Shown one piece after another: positions 30,901-38,742 of a DNA stretch of 42,084 bases. The stretch is from positions 1 to 42,084 of the forward strand of contig DXHR01000037.1 of NCBI GenBank assembly GCA_019113295.1, read 5' to 3'. Both the position numbers and the translations under genes were made by a program. Position 1 is the first letter of the stretch, and each line of letters opens with the position of its first letter. The notes under the pieces were generated by a model that had not been told where the DNA came from, ran no database searches, and saw only the letters and a list, made by a program, of their open reading frames with translations. This stretch comes from Candidatus Salinicoccus stercoripullorum. GTDB taxonomy: Bacteria > Bacillota > Bacilli > Staphylococcales > Salinicoccaceae.

Positions 30901-31020
30901 TCTGATTCACCGGTGACGAGTCGGAAAACCTGCCTTTTTATGTCGATTTCGTTACATTTATAATGGTACATGTTAGTCGTGAATGTTTCAAGGGCAATTT
31001 GCAAAAAGTTCATAAAAAAA

Positions 31021-32175
31021 TTACCGCCACATTTCCTTTATGCTGTCAAAACGCTCTATGACGGTATGAAGGACCGCATCATCCACCGCCAGTGAAATCC
31101 GTATATAATTGCGGCCTCGGGAGCCAAAAGGTATGCCTGGCGTGACAAGTACCGATTTTTCCCTGAGAAGGAATTCAGCGAAGCTCTCCCCGTCATACCC
31201 TTTTGGCACACGGATCCAGCCGAAGATACCACCCTTTAAAGGGTTCAGCGGTATGCCCGAATCTGCGAATGCTTTTTCAAAAACATCACGCCTTTTTTGA
31301 AATTTTACATGCTGGCTGGAGAGTATTTCCTCTTCATGCTCGAGCGCTGTTACAGACGCATCCTGGAGTACACCCCACATACCGGTCTGGGTATGATCCT
31401 GGTACAGATTGATGGATTCGACCATCTCTTTGTTGCCGACGGCAAAACCGGCCCTGAAGCCTGACATATTGAAACCTTTTGACAATGAATAGATTTCCAT
31501 GGAACATTCAAGCGATGGGTCGCTTGAAAGTATGCTCGGATGTTTTTCATCAAAGGAGAATGCGGCATAGGCGAAATCATGGACGATCCTTGTCCTGGTC
31601 TCTTTGAATCTTTCCACCGTTTCATCAAAAAATTCCTTTGTGGCCACCGCGCCGAGTGGATTTGAAGGATAGTTCAGGTAGATCAGCCTCGCGTTTGAAA
31701 GCTCATCCTTGTCCAGAGAATCAAAGTCAGGCAGGAAATCATTGCCGGCAAGGAGGGGCAGCTCATATACTTCTCCTCTCGCGAGCTTCACCCCCGCCAT
31801 GTAATCCGGGTAGCCGGGATCCGGCAGATAGACGCCTTCACCCGGTTCTATGAATGTCATCGGAAACTGTACCAGACCGCTTTTGGTTCCATACAAAAGT
31901 GCAATATTCTCTTCATGCAGGGTGACATCATAATGTTTCTTGTAGAATCTTATGATTGCATCCTTGAAGGAGCGTTTACCACGGAATACGCCGTACCTCT
32001 GGTTTTCGGGAAGATACACTGATTCAGCCACCGATTCCTTGATGCTGTCCGGTGTCTCCCCGTCCGGGATGCCGACCGCCAGATTCAGCAGCGGCAGTTC
32101 GCCCGTGACGGGCTCCCCCGCCATCGCACTCCCGAAATAGCTCGGCGGAATGCTTCTCAGTAGTTCATTTGCCAT
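31021..32175 (-). CDS. PLP-dependent aminotransferase of the met operon
   Basis: Fold-type I aminotransferase (class I/II) of 384 residues. The PLP lysine lies in IYSLSKGFNMSGFRAGFAVG (about 229-248), with the earlier LNYPSNPLGAVA (Asn-Pro motif), HDFAYAAF and C-terminal YIRISLAV. It begins next to the metQ stop codon in the SAM-riboswitch operon. That suggests a sulfur amino acid substrate: methionine to or from its 2-keto acid, as in methionine salvage. This is inferred from context; sequence alone would also allow aromatic or alanine-type substrates. No clear terminator follows before repeat copy 1. Confidence 0.88.
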   Translation of the reverse strand: MANELLRSIPPSYFGSAMAGEPVTGELPLLNLAVGIPDGETPDSIKESVAESVYLPENQRYGVFRGKRSFKDAIIRFYKKHYDVTLHEENIALLYGTKSGLVQFPMTFIEPGEGVYLPDPGYPDYMAGVKLARGEVYELPLLAGNDFLPDFDSLDKDELSNARLIYLNYPSNPLGAVATKEFFDETVERFKETRTRIVHDFAYAAFSFDEKHPSILSSDPSLECSMEIYSLSKGFNMSGFRAGFAVGNKEMVESINLYQDHTQTGMWGVLQDASVTALEHEEEILSSQHVKFQKRRDVFEKAFADSGIPLNPLKGGIFGWIRVPKGYDGESFAEFLLREKSVLVTPGIPFGSRGRNYIRISLAVDDAVLHTVIERFDSIKEMWR

Positions 32176-32979
32176 TTAAAATCCCTCCGGTTTATCGAAT
32201 CCTTCGAACGCTTCATCGATCGTCTGTTTGAAATGGTCTGATTCCACGGCCCTGATGAGATCATCCGCCATCTTACTGTCCTCATCCTCTGCATTTATGA
32301 CCACCTGATTACGGAAATTCTCATTCATCTGTTCAAGCTGCAGTGCATCTGCGAGATCCATGCCGCTTGCCAGCGCATAGTTGCCGGGCACAAGTGACAG
32401 ACCGATCTGATCCACACTTCTCGGCAGCTGTCCGGAATCCTGGAACACGAACTCCAGGTTCTTGTTGTTCTGGGTGATGTCCTCCTGTTCGATTGCGAGC
32501 ATATTGGCATCGTCGCTGATTTCAATCAGACCGGCGTCCTCGAGTGTCTGGTATCCCCTCGAAGAGTTGACCGGATCCAGCGGAAGCGCCACTTCACTGC
32601 CGTTTGCGATTGACTCGAGAGAATCGGAATCACTGGAATAGAGGCCCATTGGCGCAGTCGGCACCTGGATCAGGTTCAAAAGTTCCGTGCCGTTCTCTTC
32701 GTTGAAATCATTCATGAAGGATACGTTCTGATACAGATTGGCATCCAGGTCGCCGTTGTGGAGCGCATTATTCGGCTGGATGTAATCCGTGTACTCCACA
32801 ATTTCCACCGTGTAACCCTGTTCTTCGAGCGCCGGCTTCAAAGCCAGGTTGACCATATCACTGTATGGGCCGGATGAAGCACCGATTGTGATGACCTCGC
32901 CTTCTCCTTCATATAGCAGCACACCCGCCCCTATGATGACCAGAAGTGTCGCTCCGAGAAATGTAAGTATACCGCGCAT
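32176..32979 (-). CDS. metQ: MetQ-like methionine-binding protein without lipobox
   Basis: Substrate-binding component of the MetNIQ importer, 267 residues, NlpA/lipoprotein-9 family (VITIGASSGPYSD, NNALHNGDLDANLYQNVSFM, VPTAPMGLYS, GLIEISDD). Normal MetQ is a lipoprotein attached through an N-terminal cysteine. Here the N-terminus is a hydrophobic helix (about 4-24, ILTFLGATLLVIIGAGVLL) with no cysteine; indeed the whole protein has none. It is probably held by an uncleaved membrane anchor. It abuts metI and the aminotransferase. Confidence 0.9.
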   Translation of the reverse strand: MRGILTFLGATLLVIIGAGVLLYEGEGEVITIGASSGPYSDMVNLALKPALEEQGYTVEIVEYTDYIQPNNALHNGDLDANLYQNVSFMNDFNEENGTELLNLIQVPTAPMGLYSSDSDSLESIANGSEVALPLDPVNSSRGYQTLEDAGLIEISDDANMLAIEQEDITQNNKNLEFVFQDSGQLPRSVDQIGLSLVPGNYALASGMDLADALQLEQMNENFRNQVVINAEDEDSKMADDLIRAVESDHFKQTIDEAFEGFDKPEGF

Positions 32980-33639
32980 TTATCTTCCCTCCTGTCTCTG
33001 ACTCAAAAAGTCGCCGATAAGCTGTATGAGCTGGACGATGATGATGAGGATGACCACAGTCGCCACCATGGTCACGGTGTCATACCTGTAATAGCCGTAA
33101 CGGATAGCCAGGTCGCCGATGCCGCCGCCCCCGACAACTCCTGCCGTTGCACTGAAGGCAACAACAGAAATGATCGTCAGCGTGATCGCCTGAGTGATTC
33201 CTCGTTTCGCTTCAGGAATCAGCACATCCGTAATGATAAGGAACAATGATGCCCCGCCGGCGATGCTCGCTTCGATGACTCCTTTGCCGATGCCGTTGAA
33301 ACTTGTCTCGGCAAGCCTTGCAAATAAAGGGATCGAGGCGATGGACAGTGCCACACTGGCAAAGACCGGGCCGTGCGAACTGTTGGTGAGCCAAGTCGCA
33401 AGCGGCATGATTGCCACAATCAGTATGATGAATGGGAATGAGCGGATTACGTTGGTCAGAGCGCCGAGAAATGCGTTGAGCGGCTTTATCCGGAACAGCA
33501 GCGGATTCGCCGTCACATACAGCAATATGCCCAGCGGCAGCCCGATAAGCACCGCAAAGAATATTGAAATGGAAACCATGAGCGTCGTCTCCAGCAGCGC
33601 TTTATACAAAAGCGGCATGATCTCTGTCAGCCTATTCAT
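32980..33639 (-). CDS. metI: Methionine ABC transporter permease
   Basis: Inner-membrane subunit of the methionine importer, 219 residues, five or so helices. The EAA loop that docks to MetN is visible as IEASIAGGASLFLIITDVLIP (about 132-152). The N-terminus (LLYKALLETTLMVSISIFFAVLIGLPLG) is typical for MetI. It overlaps metN by 8 bases, which fits translational coupling. Confidence 0.95.
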   Translation of the reverse strand: MNRLTEIMPLLYKALLETTLMVSISIFFAVLIGLPLGILLYVTANPLLFRIKPLNAFLGALTNVIRSFPFIILIVAIMPLATWLTNSSHGPVFASVALSIASIPLFARLAETSFNGIGKGVIEASIAGGASLFLIITDVLIPEAKRGITQAITLTIISVVAFSATAGVVGGGGIGDLAIRYGYYRYDTVTMVATVVILIIIVQLIQLIGDFLSQRQEGR

Positions 33640-34645
33640 AAATACCGGCCTCCTCTATGCCTTTGGATTCGGCAATGAACTGTTTCAGACTGCCGATCTC
33701 CCCGCTGTCTCCCTGGACATGCAGCATCAGGAATCCGAGCGGCATGCCGTTTATGTATTCTATCCGCCCGTTCAGGATGCTGATGTCCAGATCAAACTGA
33801 CGGTAGAGCTGATTTACATAGTTCGCTTCTGCATTTTCATCCAGAAACTTTATGGTGATCACCTGTGAGCTGTCCGTCTCCCTGATGTGGGGCGGGATCA
33901 CAAAGTCGTAAATATCCTGTACAAAGCCTCTTGTCACATCATGCTGCGGGTGGCTGAAAATGCTGTATACATCATTCGTTTCGATTATTTCACCCTCAGA
34001 CATGACACCGACCCTGTCCGCCACTTCCTTGATGACTTCCATCTCATGTGTAATGAGGATGATCGTTATGCCGAGATCATGATTGATCTTCTTCAGCAGC
34101 CTGAGTATATTTTTAGTCGTATCCGGATCCAGTGCGCTGGTCGCTTCGTCACAGAGCAGAACCTCGGGCTCGTTGGCCAGCGCACGCGCAATGCCAACCC
34201 GCTGCTTCTGCCCGCCGCTCAGATTATTCGGCCGCGAGTTCATCTTATCGGTAAGCCCGACAAGCTCGAGCAACTCCTTCACCCTGTCTTTCACTTTACG
34301 CCTGTCATACTTGCTCGCCTTGAGCACGAACTCTATGTTTTCATAGACCGTCTTCGACTCAATCAGATTAAACTGCTGGAAAATCATGCCGATCTTCTGA
34401 CGCCTGGTACGCAGCTCCTTATCAGACAGGTCTTCCAGCACCACACCGTTTACAATGACACTGCCCGACGTCGGCCGTTCAAGAAGATTGATCACCCGCA
34501 GCAAGGTGCTCTTGCCGGCTCCGCTGAAGCCGATCAGTCCGAAGATCTCACCATCCTTTATCGAGAGATCCGTCTCTTTCAATGCCTCCACTTTCCTGTT
34601 TTTCAATTCGAAGGTCTTGGATACACCCTGTAACTCAATGCCCAT
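33632..34645 (-). CDS. metN: Methionine ABC transporter ATPase
   Basis: ATP-binding subunit, 337 residues. Walker A is GFSGAGKST (about 38-46), signature LSGGQKQRVGIARAL (about 141-155), Walker B VLLCDEATSALD. The C-terminal NIL (ACT-like) domain at about 260-335 is the site where methionine binds and inhibits transport in known MetN proteins. GGAGTGG lies 4 bases before the ATG. It is first in the operon after the SAM riboswitch. Confidence 0.97.
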   Translation of the reverse strand: MGIELQGVSKTFELKNRKVEALKETDLSIKDGEIFGLIGFSGAGKSTLLRVINLLERPTSGSVIVNGVVLEDLSDKELRTRRQKIGMIFQQFNLIESKTVYENIEFVLKASKYDRRKVKDRVKELLELVGLTDKMNSRPNNLSGGQKQRVGIARALANEPEVLLCDEATSALDPDTTKNILRLLKKINHDLGITIILITHEMEVIKEVADRVGVMSEGEIIETNDVYSIFSHPQHDVTRGFVQDIYDFVIPPHIRETDSSQVITIKFLDENAEANYVNQLYRQFDLDISILNGRIEYINGMPLGFLMLHVQGDSGEIGSLKQFIAESKGIEEAGIYE

Positions 34646-34667
34646 TCAACCACTCCATTTCCATTAG

Positions 34668-34704
34668 AAGACCCACCTGCCAAATTCATCGGCAGATGGG
34701 TCTT
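34668..34704 (-). terminator. Expression-platform hairpin of the SAM riboswitch
   Basis: A 14-bp stem (34691-34704 with 34668-34681, one G-U pair on the minus strand) and 9-base loop sit between the aptamer and metN. After the stem the minus strand reads TCTTCTAATGG, so there is no proper T-run. Premature termination is the expected role, but translational control is possible because the hairpin ends about 10 bases before the ribosome site. Confidence 0.7.
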
Positions 34705-34709
34705 TAGAT

Positions 34710-34809
34710 TCTATCTGCCAGGCCACAGCCTGCAGGATTTAGCACAGTACTCGACCGAGTCCGCTGCTGAAGCTTCACAGGGCCTGGTCCCTCCGCTTCT
34801 CTGGATAAA
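34710..34809 (-). promoter_or_regulatory. SAM-I riboswitch (S-box) upstream of metN
   Basis: On the minus strand the conserved S-box core appears in order: TTATCCAGAGAAGCGGAGGG, ACCAGGCCCTGTGAAG, then GTGCTAAATCCTGCAGG. Helix P1 pairs TTTATC (34804-34809) with GATAGA (34710-34715). SAM binding would fold the aptamer and switch off metNIQ and the aminotransferase when methionine is plentiful. Confidence 0.95.
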
Positions 34810-34830
34810 TGAATTATTTGATTGTTTTCA

Positions 34831-34859
34831 ATCTTATAACAACAAAAAGCCAAAGTCAA
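34831..34859 (-). promoter_or_regulatory. Promoter of the met operon
   Basis: Minus strand: TTGACT (34854-34859), 17-base spacer, TAAGAT (34831-34836). It lies directly after the ABC exporter genes, leaving no room for a visible terminator between them. Confidence 0.75.
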
Positions 34860-34863
34860 TACT

Positions 34864-36609
34864 TCATGCCGGTCTTCCGGTCACCTGCATCTCATACATC
34901 CGTGAATACTCTCCGCCGGCCTTCATCAGCGCGGCATGATCCCCCTGTTCAGCAATCCGCCCATCCTCGAGCAGGATGATCTGGTCTGAATGCTGTACGG
35001 TAGAGAGTCTGTGCGCAATGATGAATGTCGTCCGGTCCCGGCTCACGATCTTCATCGCATGCTGGATCAGCTCCTCTGTTTCAGAATCGATATTGCTGGT
35101 CGCTTCATCCAGCACGAGCACTTTCGGATTGAAGGCAAGCGCCCGGGCGAATGAAATCAGCTGCCGTTCCCCAAGAGAAAGCGTCGAACCCCTTTCAGCG
35201 AGTTCAGTGTGGATGCCCTGCTCCATCCTGCCGAGAAGCTCTCCGCCGCCGACGCTGGCGAGTGCATCCACTGCCGCTTCTGCACTGATGTCCTCATTGT
35301 TCAATCGGATGTTATACAGAAGTGAACCACTGTAGATGAAAGGATCCTGCAGGACGATGGACATCTTCTGCCGGAGTGACTGTTTGGAAATCTCCGTTGT
35401 ATCCTGTCCGTCAAAGAGTATCTGTCCCTCATCGGGATCATAAAACCGCATCAGAAGATTGATGATGGAACTCTTGCCGGAACCGGTATGGCCGACCAGG
35501 GCAACCGTTTCCCCAGCAGCCGCTTCTATATTGATATCATCGAGCACATTGTCCCTGCCGTCATAGGAAAAGCTGACATCTCTGAACTCGATGGCGCCGG
35601 TAAATTCTCCGAGTTCCCCGTCATCCTGTTCCTCCGCCCGGGCATCGAGCAGTTCAAACACCTTCACTGCGGCAACCCGCGCCTCTTCAAAGATGTTCAG
35701 CTGACCGATGATGTTGTAGAGCGGGTTGAAAAATCTGGTGATATAGTCCACCAGCACGTACATCGTGCCGACAGAGAGCGCCTGTGCATCATTGAGGAAT
35801 CCGGATGCGAAGATGTACACCATGATGGCAAATAACAGAGATCTGAAGCTCTCCAGAAGGTTTTCACCTGTTGCACTCTCGAGATTGATCAGCCGTTTCG
35901 AATTTTTGACATAATCATCGTTAAGTTCGCCGAATTCCTCTTCGATCTGGCGTTCGCGGTTGAAAATCTGGATGATCGGCATGCCGTTGATCGATTCATT
36001 GATCATTGCATTCATATCACTGTTCCTCTCCCGTTTATTGTGGTTATAGTCGTTGGAATATTTCCGGTACAGAATCATCCACGAAATGACCACAGGAATG
36101 AAGATCAGCATCATCACTCCGGTCCAGACATTGATCGTGAATATGATGACGGTGACCGTCCCCACCGTCAGCGCACTCACCATGAACAGCGGCAGGACCA
36201 CACTGAACATCTCAAGGATCGTTTCGGTATCATTGGTGATCCGGGCCACCACCTTGCCCGCGGGCAGGTCATCAAAATAGCGGATCGGCAGCTTCTGCAC
36301 ATGGCTGAACACATCATTCCGCATTTTGCGGACGACAAGGCCGCCTGACTTCTGCAGGATGACCGTCTGGAAGTAGCTGAAGATCGCATGAAGGACTTTT
36401 ATGGCAAAAAAGAGCCCCAGCAGCTTGAATATCGGCGTCAGTTCAATGCTGTTCCCCCCTACTTTGATATGGTTGTCCAGGATTATCATGGCGATGAACG
36501 GCCCGAGCAGCTCGAACCCGACCATCAGGATCATGAGCAGTATCCCGGAAGCAAACATCCATTTATATTCCATTGCATAGCCGAGCAACCGTTTCATTTC
36601 CGCCATCAT
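34864..36609 (-). CDS. ABC multidrug exporter half-transporter, BmrD/YfiC-like
   Basis: Exporter subunit of 581 residues: six-helix transmembrane domain (about 1-320) then ATPase. Walker A is GHTGSGKSS, Walker B VLVLDEATSNID with the catalytic glutamate intact. The signature is LSLGERQ instead of LSGGQ. Together with the neighbouring subunit this gives one degenerate and one active ATP site, as in heterodimeric exporters (BmrCD, LmrCD, TM287/288). Its ATG overlaps the partner's stop by 4 bases. The met promoter begins at its 3' end, so exporter readthrough into met is possible. Drug range cannot be read from sequence. Confidence 0.93.
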   Translation of the reverse strand: MMAEMKRLLGYAMEYKWMFASGILLMILMVGFELLGPFIAMIILDNHIKVGGNSIELTPIFKLLGLFFAIKVLHAIFSYFQTVILQKSGGLVVRKMRNDVFSHVQKLPIRYFDDLPAGKVVARITNDTETILEMFSVVLPLFMVSALTVGTVTVIIFTINVWTGVMMLIFIPVVISWMILYRKYSNDYNHNKRERNSDMNAMINESINGMPIIQIFNRERQIEEEFGELNDDYVKNSKRLINLESATGENLLESFRSLLFAIMVYIFASGFLNDAQALSVGTMYVLVDYITRFFNPLYNIIGQLNIFEEARVAAVKVFELLDARAEEQDDGELGEFTGAIEFRDVSFSYDGRDNVLDDINIEAAAGETVALVGHTGSGKSSIINLLMRFYDPDEGQILFDGQDTTEISKQSLRQKMSIVLQDPFIYSGSLLYNIRLNNEDISAEAAVDALASVGGGELLGRMEQGIHTELAERGSTLSLGERQLISFARALAFNPKVLVLDEATSNIDSETEELIQHAMKIVSRDRTTFIIAHRLSTVQHSDQIILLEDGRIAEQGDHAALMKAGGEYSRMYEMQVTGRPA

Positions 36610-38339
36610 GATGCACCACCTGTTTGATAATAATCATTTTGAACGCTGTACCAGCCGCTATTTTCCACAAGTTCCCCGTGTGTGCCCATTTCCAGGATTT
36701 CACCATCCTCCATCACGATGATGACGTCGGAATGGGTAATTGCAGACAGCCGGTGTGTCACTATTATCGTCGTTCTATCTTTTCTTGACTGCCTGATATT
36801 ATCGATAATCCGCTTCTCGGTTTTTGCATCGACTGCACTGAGTGCATCATCCAGGATCAGGATCTCAGGATCCTTTATCAGGCTTCTCGCAATCGAAATC
36901 CTCTGTTTCTGGCCGCCGGAGAGGGCGATGCCCTTTTCCCCGACCATCGTATCAAGACCGTACGGCATCCTTCCGAGATCCGCATCCAGTGCACTCAGAC
37001 GGATGGCCTCCTGCAGTTCCTCCTCTGTCGCACCTGGGCTGCCGAACCTTATATTCGCTTCCACCGTCCTTGAGAAGAGGATATTTTCCTGTGAAACGTA
37101 CCCGATCTTCTCGCGCAGTTCCTTTTTGCCGAGGCGGCCGATATCCATGTCGTCAATGACCAGGCGTCCTCTGCCCTGCGGATAATACTTCAGCAGCTGC
37201 TTGATGAGTGTCGTCTTGCCACTGCCGGTCCTTCCGGCAATGCCAAGTGTCTGTCCGGATTTGAGTTTGATACTGACCTGCCTGAGATTCTCCCGTTTGC
37301 TCAGCGGATATGTGAAGGATACATCATCAAAATTCATATCGGTGTTTCCAATGACATCGTTACCGTCATCATTCACGTCATCCTCCGTATCCAGCACTTT
37401 GTATATGCGGGTCAGCGAGGCATTGCCCCTCTGCAGTATATTGAACAGCATGCCGAGTGCAAACATCGGCCAGACGAGCATATTCAAATAGATGTTGAAA
37501 GTGACGATGTCGCCGACTGTGATCACACCTTTGTTGGCGAGGACAGCACCATATCCCAGGGCCACCATGAAGCTTGTCATCGTGACAAGGATCGTGAGTG
37601 GTTGGAACAGTGCATCGAGCCTCTCCACTTTCATGAACCTTTCGAGATATTCATCCGTCATCCCCCTGAAGCGCCTGCGTTCATCCTTCTCCTGTACATA
37701 GCTGCGCGTGAGCCTGACACCTTCGACCACTTCAAGCACAGAATTGTTCATGCTGCTGAAAGCTTCCTGGCTTTCCTTATGCGCCGCGTTGATCTTCCTG
37801 CCCAGTTTCGCCTCTATCAGTGCAAGGAGCGGGAGCGGCAGCAATGCATAGAAAGTCAACTCCCATGACACTGTCACGCCCATCGCAAGAATGATCGTCC
37901 CCATGAAAGTCGTCGCATCGATCAGTGTGAGCACACCCCATGCGGTCGCCTGATGGACACTCCGCAAATCGTTCGTCGCCCGCGCCATCAGGTCACCGGT
38001 TTTATTCTTTTCGAAAAAGCTCGGTGACATCATGAGGAATTTCCGCATCAGCTTCATCCGTATGATACTTTCAATCTTCACCGCGCCACCGATAAGCATG
38101 TACTGCCATATGAATCCGCCGGCGTAGCTCAGCAGGATGACCACGACGAATGCAATGATCAGCTGCCACATAAGCATCAGGGTGATTTCTCCCGTACTGA
38201 TGAAATCAATTGCCCGGCCGATCAGCTGGGCCGGTATCACCTCCAGCACGTTGACGATGATCAGCACCGCAAGGATTGAAATATACCGCCACTTATTCTC
38301 TTTGAAAAACCATTTCAATTTGATAAGAAACTCAAACAT
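36606..38339 (-). CDS. ABC multidrug exporter half-transporter, BmrC/YheI-like
   Basis: Exporter subunit of 577 residues, six-helix domain (about 15-310) followed by ATPase. Walker A is GRTGSGKTT and the signature is the normal LSGGQKQR. Walker B reads ILILDDALSAVD, so the catalytic glutamate is aspartate. This complements its partner, which has the glutamate but a changed signature: exactly the asymmetric pairing of heterodimeric exporters. B. subtilis BmrCD is induced by translation-inhibiting antibiotics through a leader-peptide attenuator. This gene also has a long, structured leader (38340-38740). GGCGGGGTGG is the ribosome site. Confidence 0.93.
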   Translation of the reverse strand: MFEFLIKLKWFFKENKWRYISILAVLIIVNVLEVIPAQLIGRAIDFISTGEITLMLMWQLIIAFVVVILLSYAGGFIWQYMLIGGAVKIESIIRMKLMRKFLMMSPSFFEKNKTGDLMARATNDLRSVHQATAWGVLTLIDATTFMGTIILAMGVTVSWELTFYALLPLPLLALIEAKLGRKINAAHKESQEAFSSMNNSVLEVVEGVRLTRSYVQEKDERRRFRGMTDEYLERFMKVERLDALFQPLTILVTMTSFMVALGYGAVLANKGVITVGDIVTFNIYLNMLVWPMFALGMLFNILQRGNASLTRIYKVLDTEDDVNDDGNDVIGNTDMNFDDVSFTYPLSKRENLRQVSIKLKSGQTLGIAGRTGSGKTTLIKQLLKYYPQGRGRLVIDDMDIGRLGKKELREKIGYVSQENILFSRTVEANIRFGSPGATEEELQEAIRLSALDADLGRMPYGLDTMVGEKGIALSGGQKQRISIARSLIKDPEILILDDALSAVDAKTEKRIIDNIRQSRKDRTTIIVTHRLSAITHSDVIIVMEDGEILEMGTHGELVENSGWYSVQNDYYQTGGAS

Positions 38340-38373
38340 GATTTAACCACCCCGCCTCATACCAGGGCTTTTA

Positions 38374-38499
38374 TCAACAATTATCCCCGATAAAACCCCT
38401 TGGTGTTCTTAGTTGCCACATAATCTTCGGATGTGTGTTCAAAGTGTCTTTCCAGTCCGGATTTTGACACAGTACGCCAATCATTTTCTGAATTTTCAT
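38374..38499 (-). CDS. Possible 41-codon ORF in exporter leader
   Basis: An open frame starting MKIQKMIGVL and ending FIGDNC lies between the second terminator and the exporter gene. It has no good ribosome site, so it is doubtful. Its stop codon falls inside the hairpin formed by ACCAAGGGGTTTTATC and GATAAAAGCCCTGGT (about 38366-38405) just upstream of the exporter. That is where a regulatory leader peptide would end. Confidence 0.25.
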   Translation of the reverse strand: MKIQKMIGVLCQNPDWKDTLNTHPKIMWQLRTPRGFIGDNC

Positions 38500-38510
38500 A
38501 AAACTAACAT

Positions 38511-38543
38511 CAAAAAAAAGTGTACACCATTTTTGTGCACACT
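38511..38543 (-). terminator. Second terminator in exporter leader
   Basis: Minus strand: AGTGTGCAC pairs with GTGTACACT (one G-U) around a 7-base loop, then eight T's. It follows the first terminator by about 20 bases. Two in series before an exporter gene imply tight control of readthrough. Confidence 0.88.
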
Positions 38544-38558
38544 GAAAAATTGCATAAA

Positions 38559-38579
38559 AATAAGGAGGCACAGGCCTCC
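38559..38579 (-). terminator. Terminator abutting repeat element copy 2
   Basis: Minus strand: GGAGGC pairs with GCCTCC around CTGT, then TTATTTTTA. Confidence 0.8.
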
Positions 38580-38584
38580 CTACC

Positions 38585-38653
38585 ACAGATAAGATAATAA
38601 TATTATATGATATCTAGAGCAGGTTATGATGAATAATCAGGCTCTATCAAAGG
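38585..38653 (-). repeat. Structured repeat element, copy 2
   Basis: 69 bases matching 30839-30900. The flanks are almost identical (minus strand CCTTTGATAGAGCCT and TCTAGATATCATATA, then the AT-rich tract to CTGT). The apical part differs in sequence and length but is still self-complementary (TTAT-TCATC-ATAA core). The outer stem is TAGAGC/GCTCTA against TAGAAC/GTTCTA in copy 1. Confidence 0.85.
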
Positions 38654-38702
38654 AGGCACCATTATGAAGTTTGTTATATATGACTTGAGCTGAGTTAAAC
38701 AT
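38637..38702 (-). CDS. Possible 21-residue leader peptide
   Basis: ATG at 38702 with a perfect AGGAGG (38711-38716) 8 bases upstream. The peptide begins MFNSAQVIYN and ends ASFDRA, and its stop codon (TGA, 38637-38639) falls inside the repeat element. A ribosome on codons 15-17 would cover GTGCCTCC, the putative antiterminator strand, which can also pair with this ORF's own AGGAGG. Short ORFs on either strand here can arise by chance; a 9-codon ORF with a good site runs the other way at 38664-38693. Confidence 0.45.
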   Translation of the reverse strand: MFNSAQVIYNKLHNGASFDRA

Positions 38703-38742
38703 CAGGTTGTCCTCCTCTATATGTTATTTTTAAGACATGTTC

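Larger units (their letters stand above)
30808..30968 (-). ncRNA. Candidate small RNA, copy 1
   Basis: A possible promoter on the minus strand, TTGAAA (30986-30991), 17 bases, TACCAT (30963-30968), would give a transcript of about 150 bases ending at the terminator at 30808-30837. It contains the repeat element at 30839-30900. It could equally be the 3' end of the met operon message, or a leader of mreC. No leader peptide with a good ribosome site is visible in it. Confidence 0.4.
38555..38736 (-). ncRNA. Candidate attenuator leader / small RNA, copy 2
   Basis: Transcript of about 180 bases from the promoter at 38743-38771 to the terminator at 38555-38579. It contains a 21-codon ORF with strong ribosome site, the repeat element, and the terminator. 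GTGCCTCCTT occurs twice: inside the ORF (minus strand, about 38649-38658) and as the 3' arm of the terminator. The upstream copy could therefore pair with the terminator's 5' arm and act as antiterminator. The exporter genes lie downstream on the same strand. Confidence 0.55.

Noticed and set aside
30897..31010. A 39-codon minus-strand ORF (starting MNFLQIALET, ending TGESDL) upstream of repeat copy 1
   Set aside because: It has no ribosome site, and the predicted promoter lies inside it. Its frame relative to the repeat differs from the leader ORF of copy 2.
38374..38586. The full 70-codon frame beginning at 38586
   Set aside because: Its first 29 codons run through both terminator hairpins and lack a ribosome site. 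Only the 41-codon part after them is kept, at low confidence.
30430..38600. Whether the mreC to exporter region is a resistance island
   Set aside because: Composition and codon use match the core, no mobility genes are present, and met importers and BmrCD-type exporters are ordinary chromosomal genes in this group.
30839..38653. The two repeat copies as insertion-sequence ends or direct repeats bounding a transposed block
   Set aside because: They have the same orientation, but no transposase or target duplication is seen. The genes between them (met operon, exporter) look like normal chromosomal operons, and the copies differ in their apical parts in a way that keeps pairing.
38664..38693. 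A 9-codon plus-strand ORF (MKFVIYDLS) with a perfect AAAGGAGG site, overlapping the minus-strand leader ORF
   Set aside because: Both nearby terminators and the promoter read on the minus strand, and no plus-strand promoter is clear. Part of its AGGAGG is just the complement of the CCTCCT that belongs to the minus-strand structure. It remains a rival reading of the same DNA.
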